Source: Brachybacterium huguangmaarense (GTDB lineage: Bacteria > Actinomycetota > Actinomycetes > Actinomycetales > Dermabacteraceae). From it: DNA of 64,000 nucleotides. This document shows, piece by piece, positions 36,475-45,817 of the stretch. The notes under the pieces are model-generated. The model made no database searches. It saw only the letters and a list, made by a program, of their open reading frames with translations, and was not told the origin of the DNA. How positions within the stretch are numbered: position 1 is the stretch's first letter; each line of letters begins with the position of its first letter. The stretch spans positions 2,046,001 through 2,110,000 of the forward strand of contig NZ_CP107020.1 in assembly GCF_025725725.1 (NCBI RefSeq), in the 5' to 3' direction. The position numbers were made by a program, and so were the translations under genes.

Positions 36475-37668
36475 TCAGGCGGGGATCATGCCATGCGGGT
36501 CGATGATGAACTTCTCCGAGGCACCGGTGTCGAACGTCGCGTAGGCGTCGGGGGCCTCGTCGAGGCTGATGACCTTGGTGTTGAGCATGTCGCTGAGGTA
36601 GGGCATGCGGTCCCACAGGATCGACATCATCAGCTCACGGTTGTAGTGCATGATCGGGGCCTGGCCGCCGGAGATCCGAGGCGACTTGATCCACGCCTTG
36701 CCGAAGTCGAGCGAGAAGGTTCCCTCCTGCTCGGCCTTGGAGGAGGCCAGCGGGTCGGGGCCGTAGACGCCGACGATGCCGGTGGCACCGCCTGCGCGGG
36801 TGGCGTCCATGACCTGGTTGATGGCGTGGGCCGGGTTCATGTCCTCGGCCTCGCGGCCGATCCCGTGGGCTTCGCTGCCGACGTAGTCGACGGCGCAGTC
36901 CACCATGGGTTCGCCGAGGATGGCCTCGATCTGATCGGTCAGCGGCACGTCCTGGTTGAGATCGATGGTCTCGCAGCCGTTGTTCTTCACCAGGTCCAGC
37001 CGGTCCTGATGGTAGTCACCGACGATGATGCAGGAAGCGCCCAGGAGACGGGCCGCCGCGGCGCCGCAGCGTCCCACAGGTCCGGCGCCGGCGATGTAGA
37101 CGGTCGAGCCGGGCTTCGCCCCGGCCTCCATGAGGCCGTGGAACGCGGTGGGCAGGATGTCCGAGAGAAGGGCGAGGTCACGGATCTTCTCCATGGCCTG
37201 GTCCTTGTCCGGGAAGCGGAGCAGCTGGAAGTCGGCGTAGGGGACGAACAGGTACTCCGCCTGCCCGCCCTGGAAATCACCCAGGTTGAACCCGTAGGCG
37301 CCGCAGGACGCGTCGGGGTTCACGGTCTCGCACACCTCGGTGTGGCGGGCGCGGCAGTTGCGGCATCGGCCGCAGGCGACGTTGAAGGGGACCGAGACCA
37401 GGTCGCCTTCGGAGAGGAACTCGACGTCGGAGCCGACCTCGACGACCTCGCCGGTCATCTCGTGCCCCATCACCATGCCCTGGGGCACGGGGAAGGAACC
37501 GCGGTAGATGTGCAGGTCGGAGCCGCAGATATTGGTGGCGACGATCTTGAGGATGACGCCGTGCGGGGCGCTCTTGCCGTTCGGCATCTCGAGCTTCGGG
37601 AAGTCGAGGGTTTCGACGCGCATGTCCTTGACGTTCTGGAACACGACGGCGCGGTTGCTGCTTGCCAT
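36475..37668 (-). CDS. fdhA: Glutathione-independent formaldehyde dehydrogenase
   Basis: 397 residues. Zinc-type MDR: catalytic zinc in NICGSDLHIYRG and GHEMTGEVVEVG, structural zinc cysteines in NVACGRCRNCRARHTEVC, NAD-binding GAGPVGRCGAAAAR. FDH-specific segments include HGLMEAGAKPGSTVYIAG and DYVGSEAHGIGREAEDMN. Oxidises formaldehyde to formate with tightly bound NAD, as in Pseudomonas FdhA. Start ATG 37668 with GGAGGAG nine bases before. Good length. Sits alone in the rearranged region; no MarR or other partner. Confidence 0.92.
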   Translation of the reverse strand: MASSNRAVVFQNVKDMRVETLDFPKLEMPNGKSAPHGVILKIVATNICGSDLHIYRGSFPVPQGMVMGHEMTGEVVEVGSDVEFLSEGDLVSVPFNVACGRCRNCRARHTEVCETVNPDASCGAYGFNLGDFQGGQAEYLFVPYADFQLLRFPDKDQAMEKIRDLALLSDILPTAFHGLMEAGAKPGSTVYIAGAGPVGRCGAAAARLLGASCIIVGDYHQDRLDLVKNNGCETIDLNQDVPLTDQIEAILGEPMVDCAVDYVGSEAHGIGREAEDMNPAHAINQVMDATRAGGATGIVGVYGPDPLASSKAEQEGTFSLDFGKAWIKSPRISGGQAPIMHYNRELMMSILWDRMPYLSDMLNTKVISLDEAPDAYATFDTGASEKFIIDPHGMIPA

Positions 37669-37880
37669 GACGATCTCCTCCAGTTGTGGATGGCCCGGTC
37701 GCGGAAGTGCCACGGTCATTTGGATGCCCGTCGCCCGCGACCTCGGCTCTCGTCGAGCTTAGGCGAGGAGGAATTTCGCCGTCCACCGAGGTGCCCGCCC
37801 TGGCTGCGGCGATAGGCACCACGGGCAGGTGGACCGTGGAGGACCGGGCCATGCTCCGACCGATCGGTGGAACGTATTGC

Positions 37881-37894
37881 TAGTCTCGCCGGCA
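37881..37894 (+). promoter_or_regulatory. -10 box for leaderless UvrA-like transcript
   Basis: TAGTCT at 37881-37886, seven bases from ATG 37894; no ribosome site. Confidence 0.65.
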
Positions 37895-40575
37895 TGGTCG
37901 AAGCACGCAGGCCCTCATCGTCGGACTCCTCACCCGTCCAGCCTGACGTGCGTGTTCTCGGCGCTCGCGAGCACAACCTCCAGGACATCGACCTGGCGGT
38001 CCCCCGCGACGCTCTGGTGGTGTTCACCGGCGTCTCTGGCTCGGGAAAGTCCTCCCTGGCCTTCGGAACCCTGTTCGCGGAGTCCCAGCGCCGTTACCTC
38101 GAGTCCGTCGCTCCCTACGCTCGTCGCCTGATCGACCAGGCAGGCGTCCCGGACGTCGACTCCATCACGGGTATGCCGCCGGCCGTCGCTCTTCAGCAGC
38201 AGCGCGGGGGCCGCAGCGCGCGGTCCTCGGTGGGCAGCATCACCACGCTCTCCTCGCTGGTGCGCATGCTCTACTCCCGGGCCGGACACTACCCCGATGA
38301 TCAGCCGATGCTCTACGCCGAGGACTTCTCCGCCAACACCGTGCAGGGCGCATGCCCGGAGTGCCACGGCATCGGCCGGGTGTACGAGGTCACCGAGGAC
38401 ATGATGGTGCCGGACCCTTCATTGACGATCCGCGAGCGGGCCATCGCCTCCTGGCCGACGGCCTGGCACGGTCATCAGCTGCGCGATGTCCTCGTCGCGC
38501 TCGGCTACGACGTCGATGTGCCCTGGAAGGATCTGCCGAAGGAGGATCGGGACTGGATCCTCTACACGGACGAGACGCCGTACGTCCCGGTCCACTCGCG
38601 CCTGACGCTCGCCGAGGCCAGGGCCGCGATCGCGGCTGGCGTCGAGCCGAGCTACTCGGGCACCTTCGTCGGTGCGCGCCGGTACGTGCTCGACACGTTC
38701 GCGAACACCAAGAGCGGGTCGATGAAGCGGCGCGTGGCACAGTTCCTCACGGCCGCGCCCTGCCCTGCCTGCCACGGCAAGCGGCTGAAGCCGGAGGCTC
38801 TGTCGGTGACCTTCGAGGGCCTCGATGTCGCTGATCTCTCCGATCTGCCCCTCGCGGAGCTCTCGACGTTGATCGAGGAGGCAGTCGCGCGGGCCAGCGG
38901 CGATCTCGACGGGACCGAGACTGCCGGTCAGGCACTGGACGAGGCAGCCCGACGCGACGCTGTGCAGCAGCGCGTCGACGCTGGCGGATCAGCCCATGAG
39001 GCAGCCCCCGACGTGCGCAGGACGCCGAACCACTCGGTGGAGAAGCTGGCCGCGACAGCGCGCCTGGGCGCAGAACTCGTCAACAGGCTGCGGCCCATCA
39101 TCGACCTCGGTCTGGGGTATCTCTCCCTGGGCCGCACCACACCCACCCTCTCCGGCGGCGAGCTGCAGCGGCTGAGGCTCGCGACCCAGCTGACCTCCGA
39201 ACTGTTCGGTGTGGTCTACGTGCTCGATGAGCCTTCCGCAGGGCTTCATCCGCAGGACGTCAGCGCGCTGCTCGGCATCCTCGACGGGCTCAAGCGCCGA
39301 GGCAACAGCCTGTTCGTCGTAGAGCATTCGGTGGACGTGATGCGGCACGCGGACTGGCTGGTCGACATCGGTCCCGGCGCGGGCGAGCGCGGCGGCCGCG
39401 TCGTCTACAGCGGTCCCACCGAGGGACTCGCCGCGGTGGAGGAGTCCGTGACTCGCGGGTATGTCTTCGGGGGCAGTGGCCTGCCTCACCGACCCCCGCG
39501 GGAGCCAGAGGGATGGCTGCAGCTCGAGCACGTCACGCGCAACAACCTGCGCGACGTGTCGATCCCCCTTCCGCTCGGGGCATTCACCGCCGTTACCGGA
39601 GTCTCCGGATCGGGCAAGTCGAGCCTGGTCAGCCAGGCACTGCCTGCGCTGCTCGGGGAGCGATTGGGGCGGGCTGTCCAGGCGGACGACGCTGCGGCCG
39701 CCGAGGGGGACGAGCTGTTGCTGTCGGACGAGCCCGAGGAGCTCGAGGGAACGGTCCAGGGAGACCTCTCTGGGGTGCGCCGCGTCGTGAGCATTGATCA
39801 GAAGCCCATCGGCCGCACCCCGCGCTCGAACGTCGCCACCTACACCGGCCTGTTCGACCACGTGAGGCGGAGGTTCGCCGAGACGCCCGAGGCTCGCGCG
39901 CGAGGTTATAAGCCGGGCCGATTCTCCTTCAACGTCACCGGCGGCCGCTGCCCCACCTGCGAGGGCGAGGGGTCGGTCATGGTGGAACTGCTCTTCCTCC
40001 CCTCGGTCTACACCGAGTGCCCCGACTGCCACGGAACCCGCTACCAGTCCAGCACTTTGGAGATCCTCTGGCGTGGCCGGAACATCGCGGAGATCCTCGC
40101 CATGAGCGTCGAGGAGGCGCACGAGTTCTTCGACGGCGAGTTCGACATCATGCGCTCGCTCACGGCACTGATCGACGTGGGCCTGGGCTACTTGCGTCTC
40201 GGGCAGCCGGCGACCGAGCTCTCTGGTGGTGAGGCGCAGCGCGTCAAGCTCGCAACCGAGCTCCAGCGATCCCAGCGCGGGGACACTCTCTACGTACTCG
40301 ACGAGCCGACCTCGGGACTGCACTGCGCCGACTCCGACCGGCTCGTGGCTCATCTACAGACCCTCGTAGAAGCAGGCAACACCGTCGTCGCGGTCGAGCT
40401 CGACATGCGCGTGGTCGCCGCAGCCGACCACGTCGTCGACCTCGGACCCGGCGCGGGAGACGACGGCGGCACTGTGGTCGCCTCAGGCACCCCCGCGCAG
40501 GTCGCCTCGTCCGGAGCCGGTGCATCGGCACCGTACCTTGAGGCCGCGCTCCGGGAGGCCGCCTCGCGGACGTGA
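37894..40575 (+). CDS. UvrA paralogue (class lacking the UvrB-binding domain)
   Basis: 893 residues. Two ABC modules: Walker A GVSGSGKSSLAFGTL and GVSGSGKSSLVSQALP; signatures LSGGELQRLRLATQL and LSGGEAQRVKLATEL; zinc cysteines in CPECHGIG, CPACHGKRL, and CPTCEGEGSVMVELLFLPSVYTECPDCHGTRY. After RSSVGSITTLSSLVRMLYSRAG it goes directly to the zinc block, so the UvrB-binding insertion of UvrA is missing. Such UvrA2/DrrC-type proteins give DNA-intercalator or drug tolerance rather than excision repair. Role inferred. An 80-base piece (38626-38704) is duplicated at 42285. Confidence 0.9.
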   Translation: MVEARRPSSSDSSPVQPDVRVLGAREHNLQDIDLAVPRDALVVFTGVSGSGKSSLAFGTLFAESQRRYLESVAPYARRLIDQAGVPDVDSITGMPPAVALQQQRGGRSARSSVGSITTLSSLVRMLYSRAGHYPDDQPMLYAEDFSANTVQGACPECHGIGRVYEVTEDMMVPDPSLTIRERAIASWPTAWHGHQLRDVLVALGYDVDVPWKDLPKEDRDWILYTDETPYVPVHSRLTLAEARAAIAAGVEPSYSGTFVGARRYVLDTFANTKSGSMKRRVAQFLTAAPCPACHGKRLKPEALSVTFEGLDVADLSDLPLAELSTLIEEAVARASGDLDGTETAGQALDEAARRDAVQQRVDAGGSAHEAAPDVRRTPNHSVEKLAATARLGAELVNRLRPIIDLGLGYLSLGRTTPTLSGGELQRLRLATQLTSELFGVVYVLDEPSAGLHPQDVSALLGILDGLKRRGNSLFVVEHSVDVMRHADWLVDIGPGAGERGGRVVYSGPTEGLAAVEESVTRGYVFGGSGLPHRPPREPEGWLQLEHVTRNNLRDVSIPLPLGAFTAVTGVSGSGKSSLVSQALPALLGERLGRAVQADDAAAAEGDELLLSDEPEELEGTVQGDLSGVRRVVSIDQKPIGRTPRSNVATYTGLFDHVRRRFAETPEARARGYKPGRFSFNVTGGRCPTCEGEGSVMVELLFLPSVYTECPDCHGTRYQSSTLEILWRGRNIAEILAMSVEEAHEFFDGEFDIMRSLTALIDVGLGYLRLGQPATELSGGEAQRVKLATELQRSQRGDTLYVLDEPTSGLHCADSDRLVAHLQTLVEAGNTVVAVELDMRVVAAADHVVDLGPGAGDDGGTVVASGTPAQVASSGAGASAPYLEAALREAASRT

Positions 40576-41058
40576 GCGTCGGACGGCTGCGACGGGGTCG
40601 ATGACCTCGTCGCAGGGAGCGCATCGGACGAACAGGCTGCGTCGCCTGATCGGCGACCCTCGAACGACGCTGACCGGACGTCCTGCGGCGTCGTCGACGT
40701 CTTCGTGCTCCGGCGTCCCGGCGTCCCGGCGTCCCGGATGAGGTGGCCACGGGCGCCCCGTCGCTGACGTACGAGGTCTACACTGGCTGACGGGCCAGAC
40801 GCCCACATTCGGCCAGGCCCCGGTGAAGAAGCCCCACCGTCGATGGCGGAACCTCAGCGACGACCTCGGGGCCGAAGCTTCTTCTCCGCCCCCCACCACC
40901 CGGCCCGAGAATCGGCAGCCACCACCTGCCGGTACCTCGATGAGCGCAACGACGACTGCACCCGAGTCGTCCTGCACCCGAACCACGCCGCCCGGTACGG
41001 ACGGCGTGCGGCTCGCCCCCACGGGCGAGCCGTCATCTCTCGCAGAACGGAGCAGAAC
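40576..41058. other. Gene-free stretch with tandem repeat and hairpin
   Basis: 483 bases between UvrA-like and DJ-1-like genes. No credible protein frame. It holds an 8-base tandem repeat (40711-40737) and a nine-base-pair hairpin with four-base loop (41010-41031), 27 bases before the next ATG, terminator-like but with only a short T-rich tail. Confidence 0.55.
40711..40737. repeat. 8-bp tandem repeat, about 3.3 copies
   Basis: Unit CGGCGTCC repeated three times plus CGG. Too short to be a CRISPR, a possible slippage site. Confidence 0.8.
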
Positions 41059-41607
41059 ATGGCAGACGAATTGCATGGCAAGCGGATCGCGATCCTGGCC
41101 GCGGACGGCGTCGAGCGCGTGGAGCTCGAGCAGCCGCGACAGGCGCTTCAGGACGCCGGGGCCACGACCGTGCTGCTCTCGCTGCACGATGGCGAGATCA
41201 AGGCCCGCGAGAACGACCTGGACGAGGCCGGAACGTTCTCGGTCGACGCCCTGGTGAAGTCCGCCTCGACCGACGAGTACGACGCCCTGCTGCTTCCCGG
41301 CGGCACGGTCAACCCCGATCAGCTGCGCATGGACGCCGACGCCGTCGGATTCGTGCGCGACATCATGGTCGCCGACAAGCCGGTCGCCGCGATCTGCCAC
41401 GGACCGTGGACGCTGGTCGAGGCCGGTGTCGCGAAGGGTCGGACGCTGACCTCGTACCCGAGCATCCGCACCGACCTGCGCAATGCCGGAGCGAACGTCG
41501 TCGACGAAGAGGTGGCGCGCGACGGGAACCTGATCACCAGCCGCTCGCCCGAGGATCTCCCGGCCTTCAACGCCGCGATGGTCGAGCTGTTCAGCCAGGA
41601 GAAGTGA
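41059..41607 (+). CDS. DJ-1/PfpI-family protein (class I glutamine-amidotransferase-like)
   Basis: 182 residues. Nucleophile elbow is VAAICHGPWTLVEAG with the Cys between acidic-helix turns, and VERVELEQPRQALQDAG supplies the conserved Glu of the family. DJ-1/PfpI members are proteases, deglycases or chaperones in stress; which applies here is unknown. Followed eight bases later by an antibiotic-biosynthesis-monooxygenase-type gene in the same operon. Confidence 0.88.
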   Translation: MADELHGKRIAILAADGVERVELEQPRQALQDAGATTVLLSLHDGEIKARENDLDEAGTFSVDALVKSASTDEYDALLLPGGTVNPDQLRMDADAVGFVRDIMVADKPVAAICHGPWTLVEAGVAKGRTLTSYPSIRTDLRNAGANVVDEEVARDGNLITSRSPEDLPAFNAAMVELFSQEK

Positions 41608-41614
41608 GGAAAAC

Positions 41615-41926
41615 ATGGTCAACGTTGCATTGTTGGTCGTCGTTCACGCCAAGCCGGGGAAGGAGCAGGACGTCGCGGACTTCCTCCGCAGCGCCCGTCC
41701 CATCGTCGAGCAGGAGGAGGGGACGCAGGCCTGGTTCGCCCTGCAGTTCGACGCATCGACCTTCGGGATCTTCGACGTGTTCCCCGACGACGAGGCCCGC
41801 CAGACCCACCTCTCGGGTGGTGTCGGTCAGGCACTTGCTGCGCATGGAGCAGATCTGTTCAGCACCGAACCGAGCATCCAGAACGTCGACGTGATCGCGT
41901 ATAAGCTGCCCGGCGAGACCTCCTAG
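41615..41926 (+). CDS. ABM-domain (antibiotic biosynthesis monooxygenase-like) protein
   Basis: 103 residues. Small ferredoxin-like chain with VHAKPGKEQDVADFLRSARPIVEQEEGTQAWFALQFDASTFGIFDVFPDDEARQTHLSGGVGQAL, typical of the dimeric ABM fold, which acts on quinones or heme. No specific active residue visible. SD-like GTGAGGA seven bases before the ATG at 41615. Co-transcribed with the DJ-1-like gene; both suit oxidative or aldehyde stress along with fdhA. Confidence 0.85.
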   Translation: MVNVALLVVVHAKPGKEQDVADFLRSARPIVEQEEGTQAWFALQFDASTFGIFDVFPDDEARQTHLSGGVGQALAAHGADLFSTEPSIQNVDVIAYKLPGETS

Positions 41927-41962
41927 AGCATCAGCGTCGATTGACATCGGGGTGCGGCCCCG

Positions 41963-42000
41963 ATCGGCTCCACAGCCGTGGCCGCGGCTGTGGAGCCGAT
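41963..42000 (+). terminator. Hairpin terminator after DJ-1/ABM operon
   Basis: Perfect 15-base-pair stem (41963-41977 with 41986-42000), eight-base loop, 37 bases after the stop. Confidence 0.75.
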
Positions 42001-42090
42001 TCACCGCACGTGCCAATCCAGAACGGAGCTGCTGATCCCGTCCTGAACGAGGCTCGGCGTCGTCCTCTAGGACATGTCTCTTGAGTCGCT

Positions 42091-42237
42091 TTCATCGACA
42101 AGCACAAGGATCGGCACGGCATCAAGCCGATCTGCACGGTGCTGAAGGGCACCGACGCGCAGATCGCCCCGTCCACCTACTACGCGACGACCGATGACGC
42201 CGCACGTATTCCTGAGCTGGAGAAAGAGATTTCGTAG
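42091..42237 (+). mobile_element. IS3 orfB N-terminal fragment
   Basis: 49 codons with FIDKHKDRHGIKPICTVLKGTDAQIAPSTYYA, the usual start of an IS3-family OrfB, then a stop. No start codon or downstream DDE domain, so only a remnant. Resembles in style the OrfB pieces at 35.9 and 45.1 kb. Confidence 0.8.
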
Positions 42238-42284
42238 CGGGTGGCCAGTCCTCGCCACTGCTCCACGAGGGCGAAGGAGCACTC

Positions 42285-42364
42285 GCGATCGCGTCTGGCG
42301 TCGAGCCGACCTACTCGGGCACCTTCGTCGGTGCGCGCCGGTACGTGCTCGACATGTTCGCGAA
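42285..42364 (+). repeat. 80-bp duplicate of the UvrA-like gene
   Basis: Nearly identical (three mismatches by eye) to 38626-38704, the part coding AAGVEPSYSGTFVGARRYVLDTFA. Same orientation, 3.7 kb away. Ends exactly at the left end of the IS3 element at 42365. Confidence 0.9.
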
Positions 42365-43594
42365 TGAACCGGCCCAGGTTTGATGCCGCTGCTGTTTGAG
42401 TCCGGAAGGATGGACAGCATGCCGAAGAAGATCGATCCCCAGCTGCGCGCGAGGTGCGTGCGGCTCGTGCGAGAGCACCAGCAGGAGTACCCCTCCCAGT
42501 TCGCCGCAGTGGTCGCGGTCGCCCGACAAGAAGGCGTCTCGAAGGAGTCCGTGCGACGTTGGCTGGCGCAGGCCGATGTCGACGACGGGACTCGTCCGGG
42601 TGTCACGAGCGAAGAGTCTGCCGAGGGCTACGCAGTCGAGCCGATCCTTCGCGTCCTGCGCCAGCAGGGCTTGAGGATCGCTGCGCGGACCTATCGGGCC
42701 TGGAAGCGTCCAGCCCACATCGCTGAGCGCACCCTCACAGATGACCTGGTAGAGGACAAAATCCGCGACTTCGCCTGGACGGTCAATCAGGTCACCGGGC
42801 AGATCCAGATGACGCCGGAGGGCCTGTATGGGCGGCGGAAGTGGGTCGCCCTGCTCCGACGTCAGGAAGGCCTCGCCGGCACCTCTCGCGGGGCGGTGGA
42901 CCGGGCCATGCGGAGCTTAGGCCTGGAGGGTGTGCGGCGGGCGAAGAAGCTGCGCACCACCGTCCCTGATCCCGACGGGAAACGCGCTGACGATCTGCTG
43001 AACCGCGACTTCACCGCCCCCGCGCCGAACCGGGTGTGGGTCACCGACTTCACCTACGTCCGCACCTGGGCGGGGTTCGTCTACGTCGCGTTCGTCGTGG
43101 ACGTCTTCGCCCAGCGTATCGTGGGCTGGCACGCCTCAACGTCGAAGAAGGTCGACCTGGTCATGACGCCGCTGCGGATCGCGCTCTGGCAACGAGAACG
43201 CGACGGCAACCCCGTCTCATGAGGGGATTTGATCCACCACAGCGACGCCGGATCTCAATACACAGCGATTCGGCCGACCGAGCATCTCGCGCTCGAGGGC
43301 ATCGTGCCCTCGATCGGCACCGTCGGCGACGCCCACGATAACGCGCTCATGGAGACGGTGGACGGCCTGTTCAAGACCGAATGCATCCGCACGACCGTCT
43401 TCAATCCTGGAGCGTTCCGGACCCTCTCGGACGTCGAGTTCGCGACGGCCGGCTGGGTCGACTGGTATAACAACAGGCGCCTCCACGGGACGCTGGGGAT
43501 GCTCACCCCGATAGAGTTCGAGACGCTCCACTACGAGGCCCTCACCCGCGAGCCCGAACCCGCAAAGTAGCGGCAGCGAACCTGGACCGATTCA
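42365..43594 (+). mobile_element. IS3-family element, full ends but defective
   Basis: Inverted repeats: TGAACCGGCCCAGGTTTGAT... at 42365-42388 against 43571-43594 (20 of 24 match). Flanks differ (GAA left, GTC right) so no target duplication remains, meaning a deletion or recombination after insertion. The transposase inside is broken. It separates a UvrA-like fragment from a truncated stress gene. Confidence 0.87.
42419..43570 (+). pseudogene. IS3 transposase OrfA/OrfB, internally deleted with in-frame TGA
   Basis: ATG 42419, MPKKIDPQLRARCVRLVREHQQEY, then an OrfA that lacks the leucine-zipper region and joins directly to GYAVEPILRVLRQQGLRIAARTYRAWKR of OrfB. The DDE domain starts VWVTDFTYVRTWAGFVYVAFVVDVF. 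A TGA at 43220-43222 follows GNPVS, and the same frame resumes GDLIHHSDAGSQYTAIR to the end (WYNNRRLHGTLGMLTPIEFE). The catalytic D and E therefore lie on separate peptides. Confidence 0.87.
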
Positions 43595-44021
43595 GTCGTG
43601 GAGATCATGCGTTCCGGGCGCATCGTCATGCTCACCACGAACACGGCCGCCGGCAAGCTCGTTGCCCACCCAATGACGATCCAGGAGGTCTCCGATGACG
43701 CTGACGTGTGGTTGTTCGTTGACCTCGAGAGCGACCATGCCGACGCATTGAGGGCGAACCCCGCGGTGAACTTGGCCTTCTCCGGATCGGGGTCGTGACT
43801 CTCTGTCTCCGGGACAATCGAGTTCATCAATGACCGCGCGAAGACGGAGGAGTTGTGGGATGGCACCGTCGACGCCTAGGCTGGGTCTAATCCGGGTCAA
43901 CAGTGACTCCGCGCAATTCTTGGGCGTGCCGGGAGGCACGCCTGCGGTGCTAGCCGCGATGGTCAAGGCGAAGGTTACCGAGAACAAGCCGGGCGGCGAG
44001 AGCGGCACCACCGAGCTGTGA
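43595..44021 (+). pseudogene. Pyridoxamine 5'-phosphate-oxidase-like stress protein, broken
   Basis: Starts at the IS right end. VVEIMRSGRIVMLTTNTAAGKLVAHPMTIQEVSDDADVWLFVDLESDHADALRANPAVNLAFSGSGS, then an in-frame TGA (43796-43798) where homologues have Trp, then LSVSGTIEFINDRAKTEELWDGTVDA, a TAG, and in another frame LGLIRVNSDSAQFLGVPGGTPAVLAAMVKAKVTENKPGG. N-terminus lost, a short deletion after WDGTVDA. Split-barrel family (general stress proteins); nonfunctional. Confidence 0.83.
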
Positions 44022-44249
44022 TCTCCGTGTAAGGCGGGGGCCCGCAAGCAACCGGATGACAAGGGCGTTCTTGATATCCGAGTAAGCCAGCGAATACGAA
44101 ATAACCGCAAGCCGAGGGCGCGGAACCTTCTCCATCGCGTTAACTCGCCAAGACGCTGACCGATTTCTGATGGTGGTGGGACGATTCAGCGATGGCCTCT
44201 GCCGCCAGCCTTCACCGGTGAGGATCGCTCGCAGGGATGAATAGATCGT

Positions 44250-44777
44250 TCACGGTCTGGCGCCGTCGCGTCGGCGCCACAGCAGCGCCGCCGCGACAGT
44301 GCCGGCCAAAGCCGCTACGAGGTCGAGGGCGGTGTCCGACGGTGCAACGTCCACCGAGGAGTCGACCCACCGCCCGCCGGCCAGTTCCATGAGCTCCCAG
44401 ACAACTGCCAGCACGATCCCGGTGACGACCACCTCTGCCCCCGAGGGCGAGGTCGAGCAGGCCACGCGAGTTACCAGCACGGCCAACAGGCCGGTGAGGG
44501 CGAAGTGCATCGGGACGTCCCACCAGGGGATCCGCTCGTAGAGCAACAGAAACGAACTGATCGCGGCGATCATGCAGACCGTTGAAGTGGCTACCTCCCA
44601 CGGCTGCGGCAACCGCCAGCGCCAGCCCACCACCTGAGCTAGCGCCACCAGCATCGCCACCGCAGACTCCACCCACATCCCGTGCGCCGCGAGACCTGCG
44701 GCGAGGGCCAGCCCCGACCAGCGCACCGGTATCAGAACTAGCTCCCGGGCCCGGTGGGAGCCGTCACGACCGCTCAT
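44250..44777 (-). CDS. Multi-helix membrane protein, DUF2238/YjdF-like
   Basis: 175 residues from ATG 44777 (a GTG precedes it directly). About five to six helices; the motif IVLAVVWELMELAGGRWVDSS with a central WE..E resembles the DUF2238/YjdF and VanZ-like layout. Function unknown. Its start overlaps the stop of the truncated gene upstream (TGATG), so originally the second of two genes. Confidence 0.7.
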   Translation of the reverse strand: MSGRDGSHRARELVLIPVRWSGLALAAGLAAHGMWVESAVAMLVALAQVVGWRWRLPQPWEVATSTVCMIAAISSFLLLYERIPWWDVPMHFALTGLLAVLVTRVACSTSPSGAEVVVTGIVLAVVWELMELAGGRWVDSSVDVAPSDTALDLVAALAGTVAAALLWRRRDGARP

Positions 44778-45025
44778 CACTCCCCCTTCGGTGCGGTATC
44801 AACTGGCGGTGGCACGCGCGGGAACGTCAGTCGCGACGCCCATCGCTCCCAAGGTTTCTGTGGACGCCAGTTGCGGCGCAGTGTGCGCACTGCACGGGCC
44901 CAGCGCAGCAGTCCGCCACGACCGGGTCGTATCGCCCGTGGCGACATCGCCACCCCCACCGACCACTCCAGGCGCACATATTCACCTGGGCGCACCTGGA
45001 ACGACAGATCCATGTCGTCGTGCAC
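44777..45025 (-). pseudogene. Unknown protein, 5' end lost to IS insertion
   Basis: About 82 residues from GTG 45025, or longer without a start: the frame is still open upstream (HEVRDQVSRSDGVHDD) to near 45063 where IS DNA begins. Contains SFQVRPGEYVRLEWSVGVAMSPRAIRPGRGGLLRWARAVRTLRRNWRPQKPWERWASRLTFPRV, basic and Trp-rich, no family recognised. Coupled to the membrane protein downstream. Confidence 0.55.
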
Positions 45026-45063
45026 TCCGTCGCTTCGCGAGACCTGGTCACGAACTTCGTGCC

Positions 45064-45297
45064 ACCAGTGCGTGCTGGGCCGCGGGTGATAACGCAGCGA
45101 TGGAGTCCTTCTTCGCGCTGCTGCAGAAGAACGTCCTGGACCGCCGCCGCTGGCGAACCCGCGATGAGCTGCGCATCGCGGTCATCACCTGGATCGAACG
45201 GACCTACCACCGGCGCCGGCGGCAGGCCCGCCTGGGCCGGTTGACCCCCATCGAATACGAGACCATCATGAACCCGACCGTCACCCTGGCGGCCTAA
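45064..45297 (+). mobile_element. IS3 orfB C-terminal fragment
   Basis: AAGDNAAMESFFALLQKNVLDRRRWRTRDELRIAVITWIERTYHRRRRQARLGRLTPIEYETIMNPTV is the C-terminal part of an IS3-family OrfB with the DNAAMESFF motif and final E. No N-terminal DD part in the window. Its right part overlaps the end of the following minus-strand gene. Confidence 0.87.
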
Positions 45298-45817
45298 CCG
45301 CAACTGACACCTCTCCGTGCAGCAGTCCACCCTCAGCCTCGGCCGATGCCCACGGGGAGCGGAGGTCCGATCGTGCAGCCATGCTCTCGCCGTCGGGTTT
45401 CAGCTCTCCGAAACGCTTGACCGGCCGCGACCCGGAGGAGATCTGGCGCGAGTCCACGCCCATCCGCTCCGACAGCACCGAGCGCGACAGGTTCAAGGAG
45501 ACGGCACTGATGACGTACCCGAGAGGGTTGTCCATGTCGAGGATCCGCGCGATGTTCTGCGCCAGCGGCACGTCCGGCGGTCCATCGACCACCAGCACCG
45601 CCTCCGAGGTCACGTCCTCGGGAGCGACCATGACCGCGCACGTTCCGACCTCGGTACCGAGCCACTGCGCCTTGCGTTCTAAGACCCTGCTCATGAGATC
45701 CACGAACGCGCTACCGGCTTCGCTGTCCCAGCCCTCCGGTGATGTGCCTAGACCCTCGAGCACCTCATGGAATCGGATGCGATCGGCCGAGCGTGAGTTG
45801 CCGGATCCGGCCGTCAT
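45281..45817 (-). CDS. Hypothetical protein with IS-derived tail
   Basis: 178 residues. MTAGSGNSRSADRIRFHEVLEGLGTSPEGWDSEAGSAFVDLMSRVLERKAQWLGTEVGTCAVMVAPEDV... mixed alpha/beta, with no motif I recognise. The last residues LLHGEVSVAVRPPG are read from the IS end, so the native C-terminus is gone. ATGA overlap with the small gene upstream indicates one operon with it, starting from the leaderless promoter at 46049. Confidence 0.6.
   Translation of the reverse strand: MTAGSGNSRSADRIRFHEVLEGLGTSPEGWDSEAGSAFVDLMSRVLERKAQWLGTEVGTCAVMVAPEDVTSEAVLVVDGPPDVPLAQNIARILDMDNPLGYVISAVSLNLSRSVLSERMGVDSRQISSGSRPVKRFGELKPDGESMAARSDLRSPWASAEAEGGLLHGEVSVAVRPPG

Noticed and set aside
40711-40737. Tandem repeat as a CRISPR-like array
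   Set aside because: Eight-base unit with no spacers; just a short tandem repeat.
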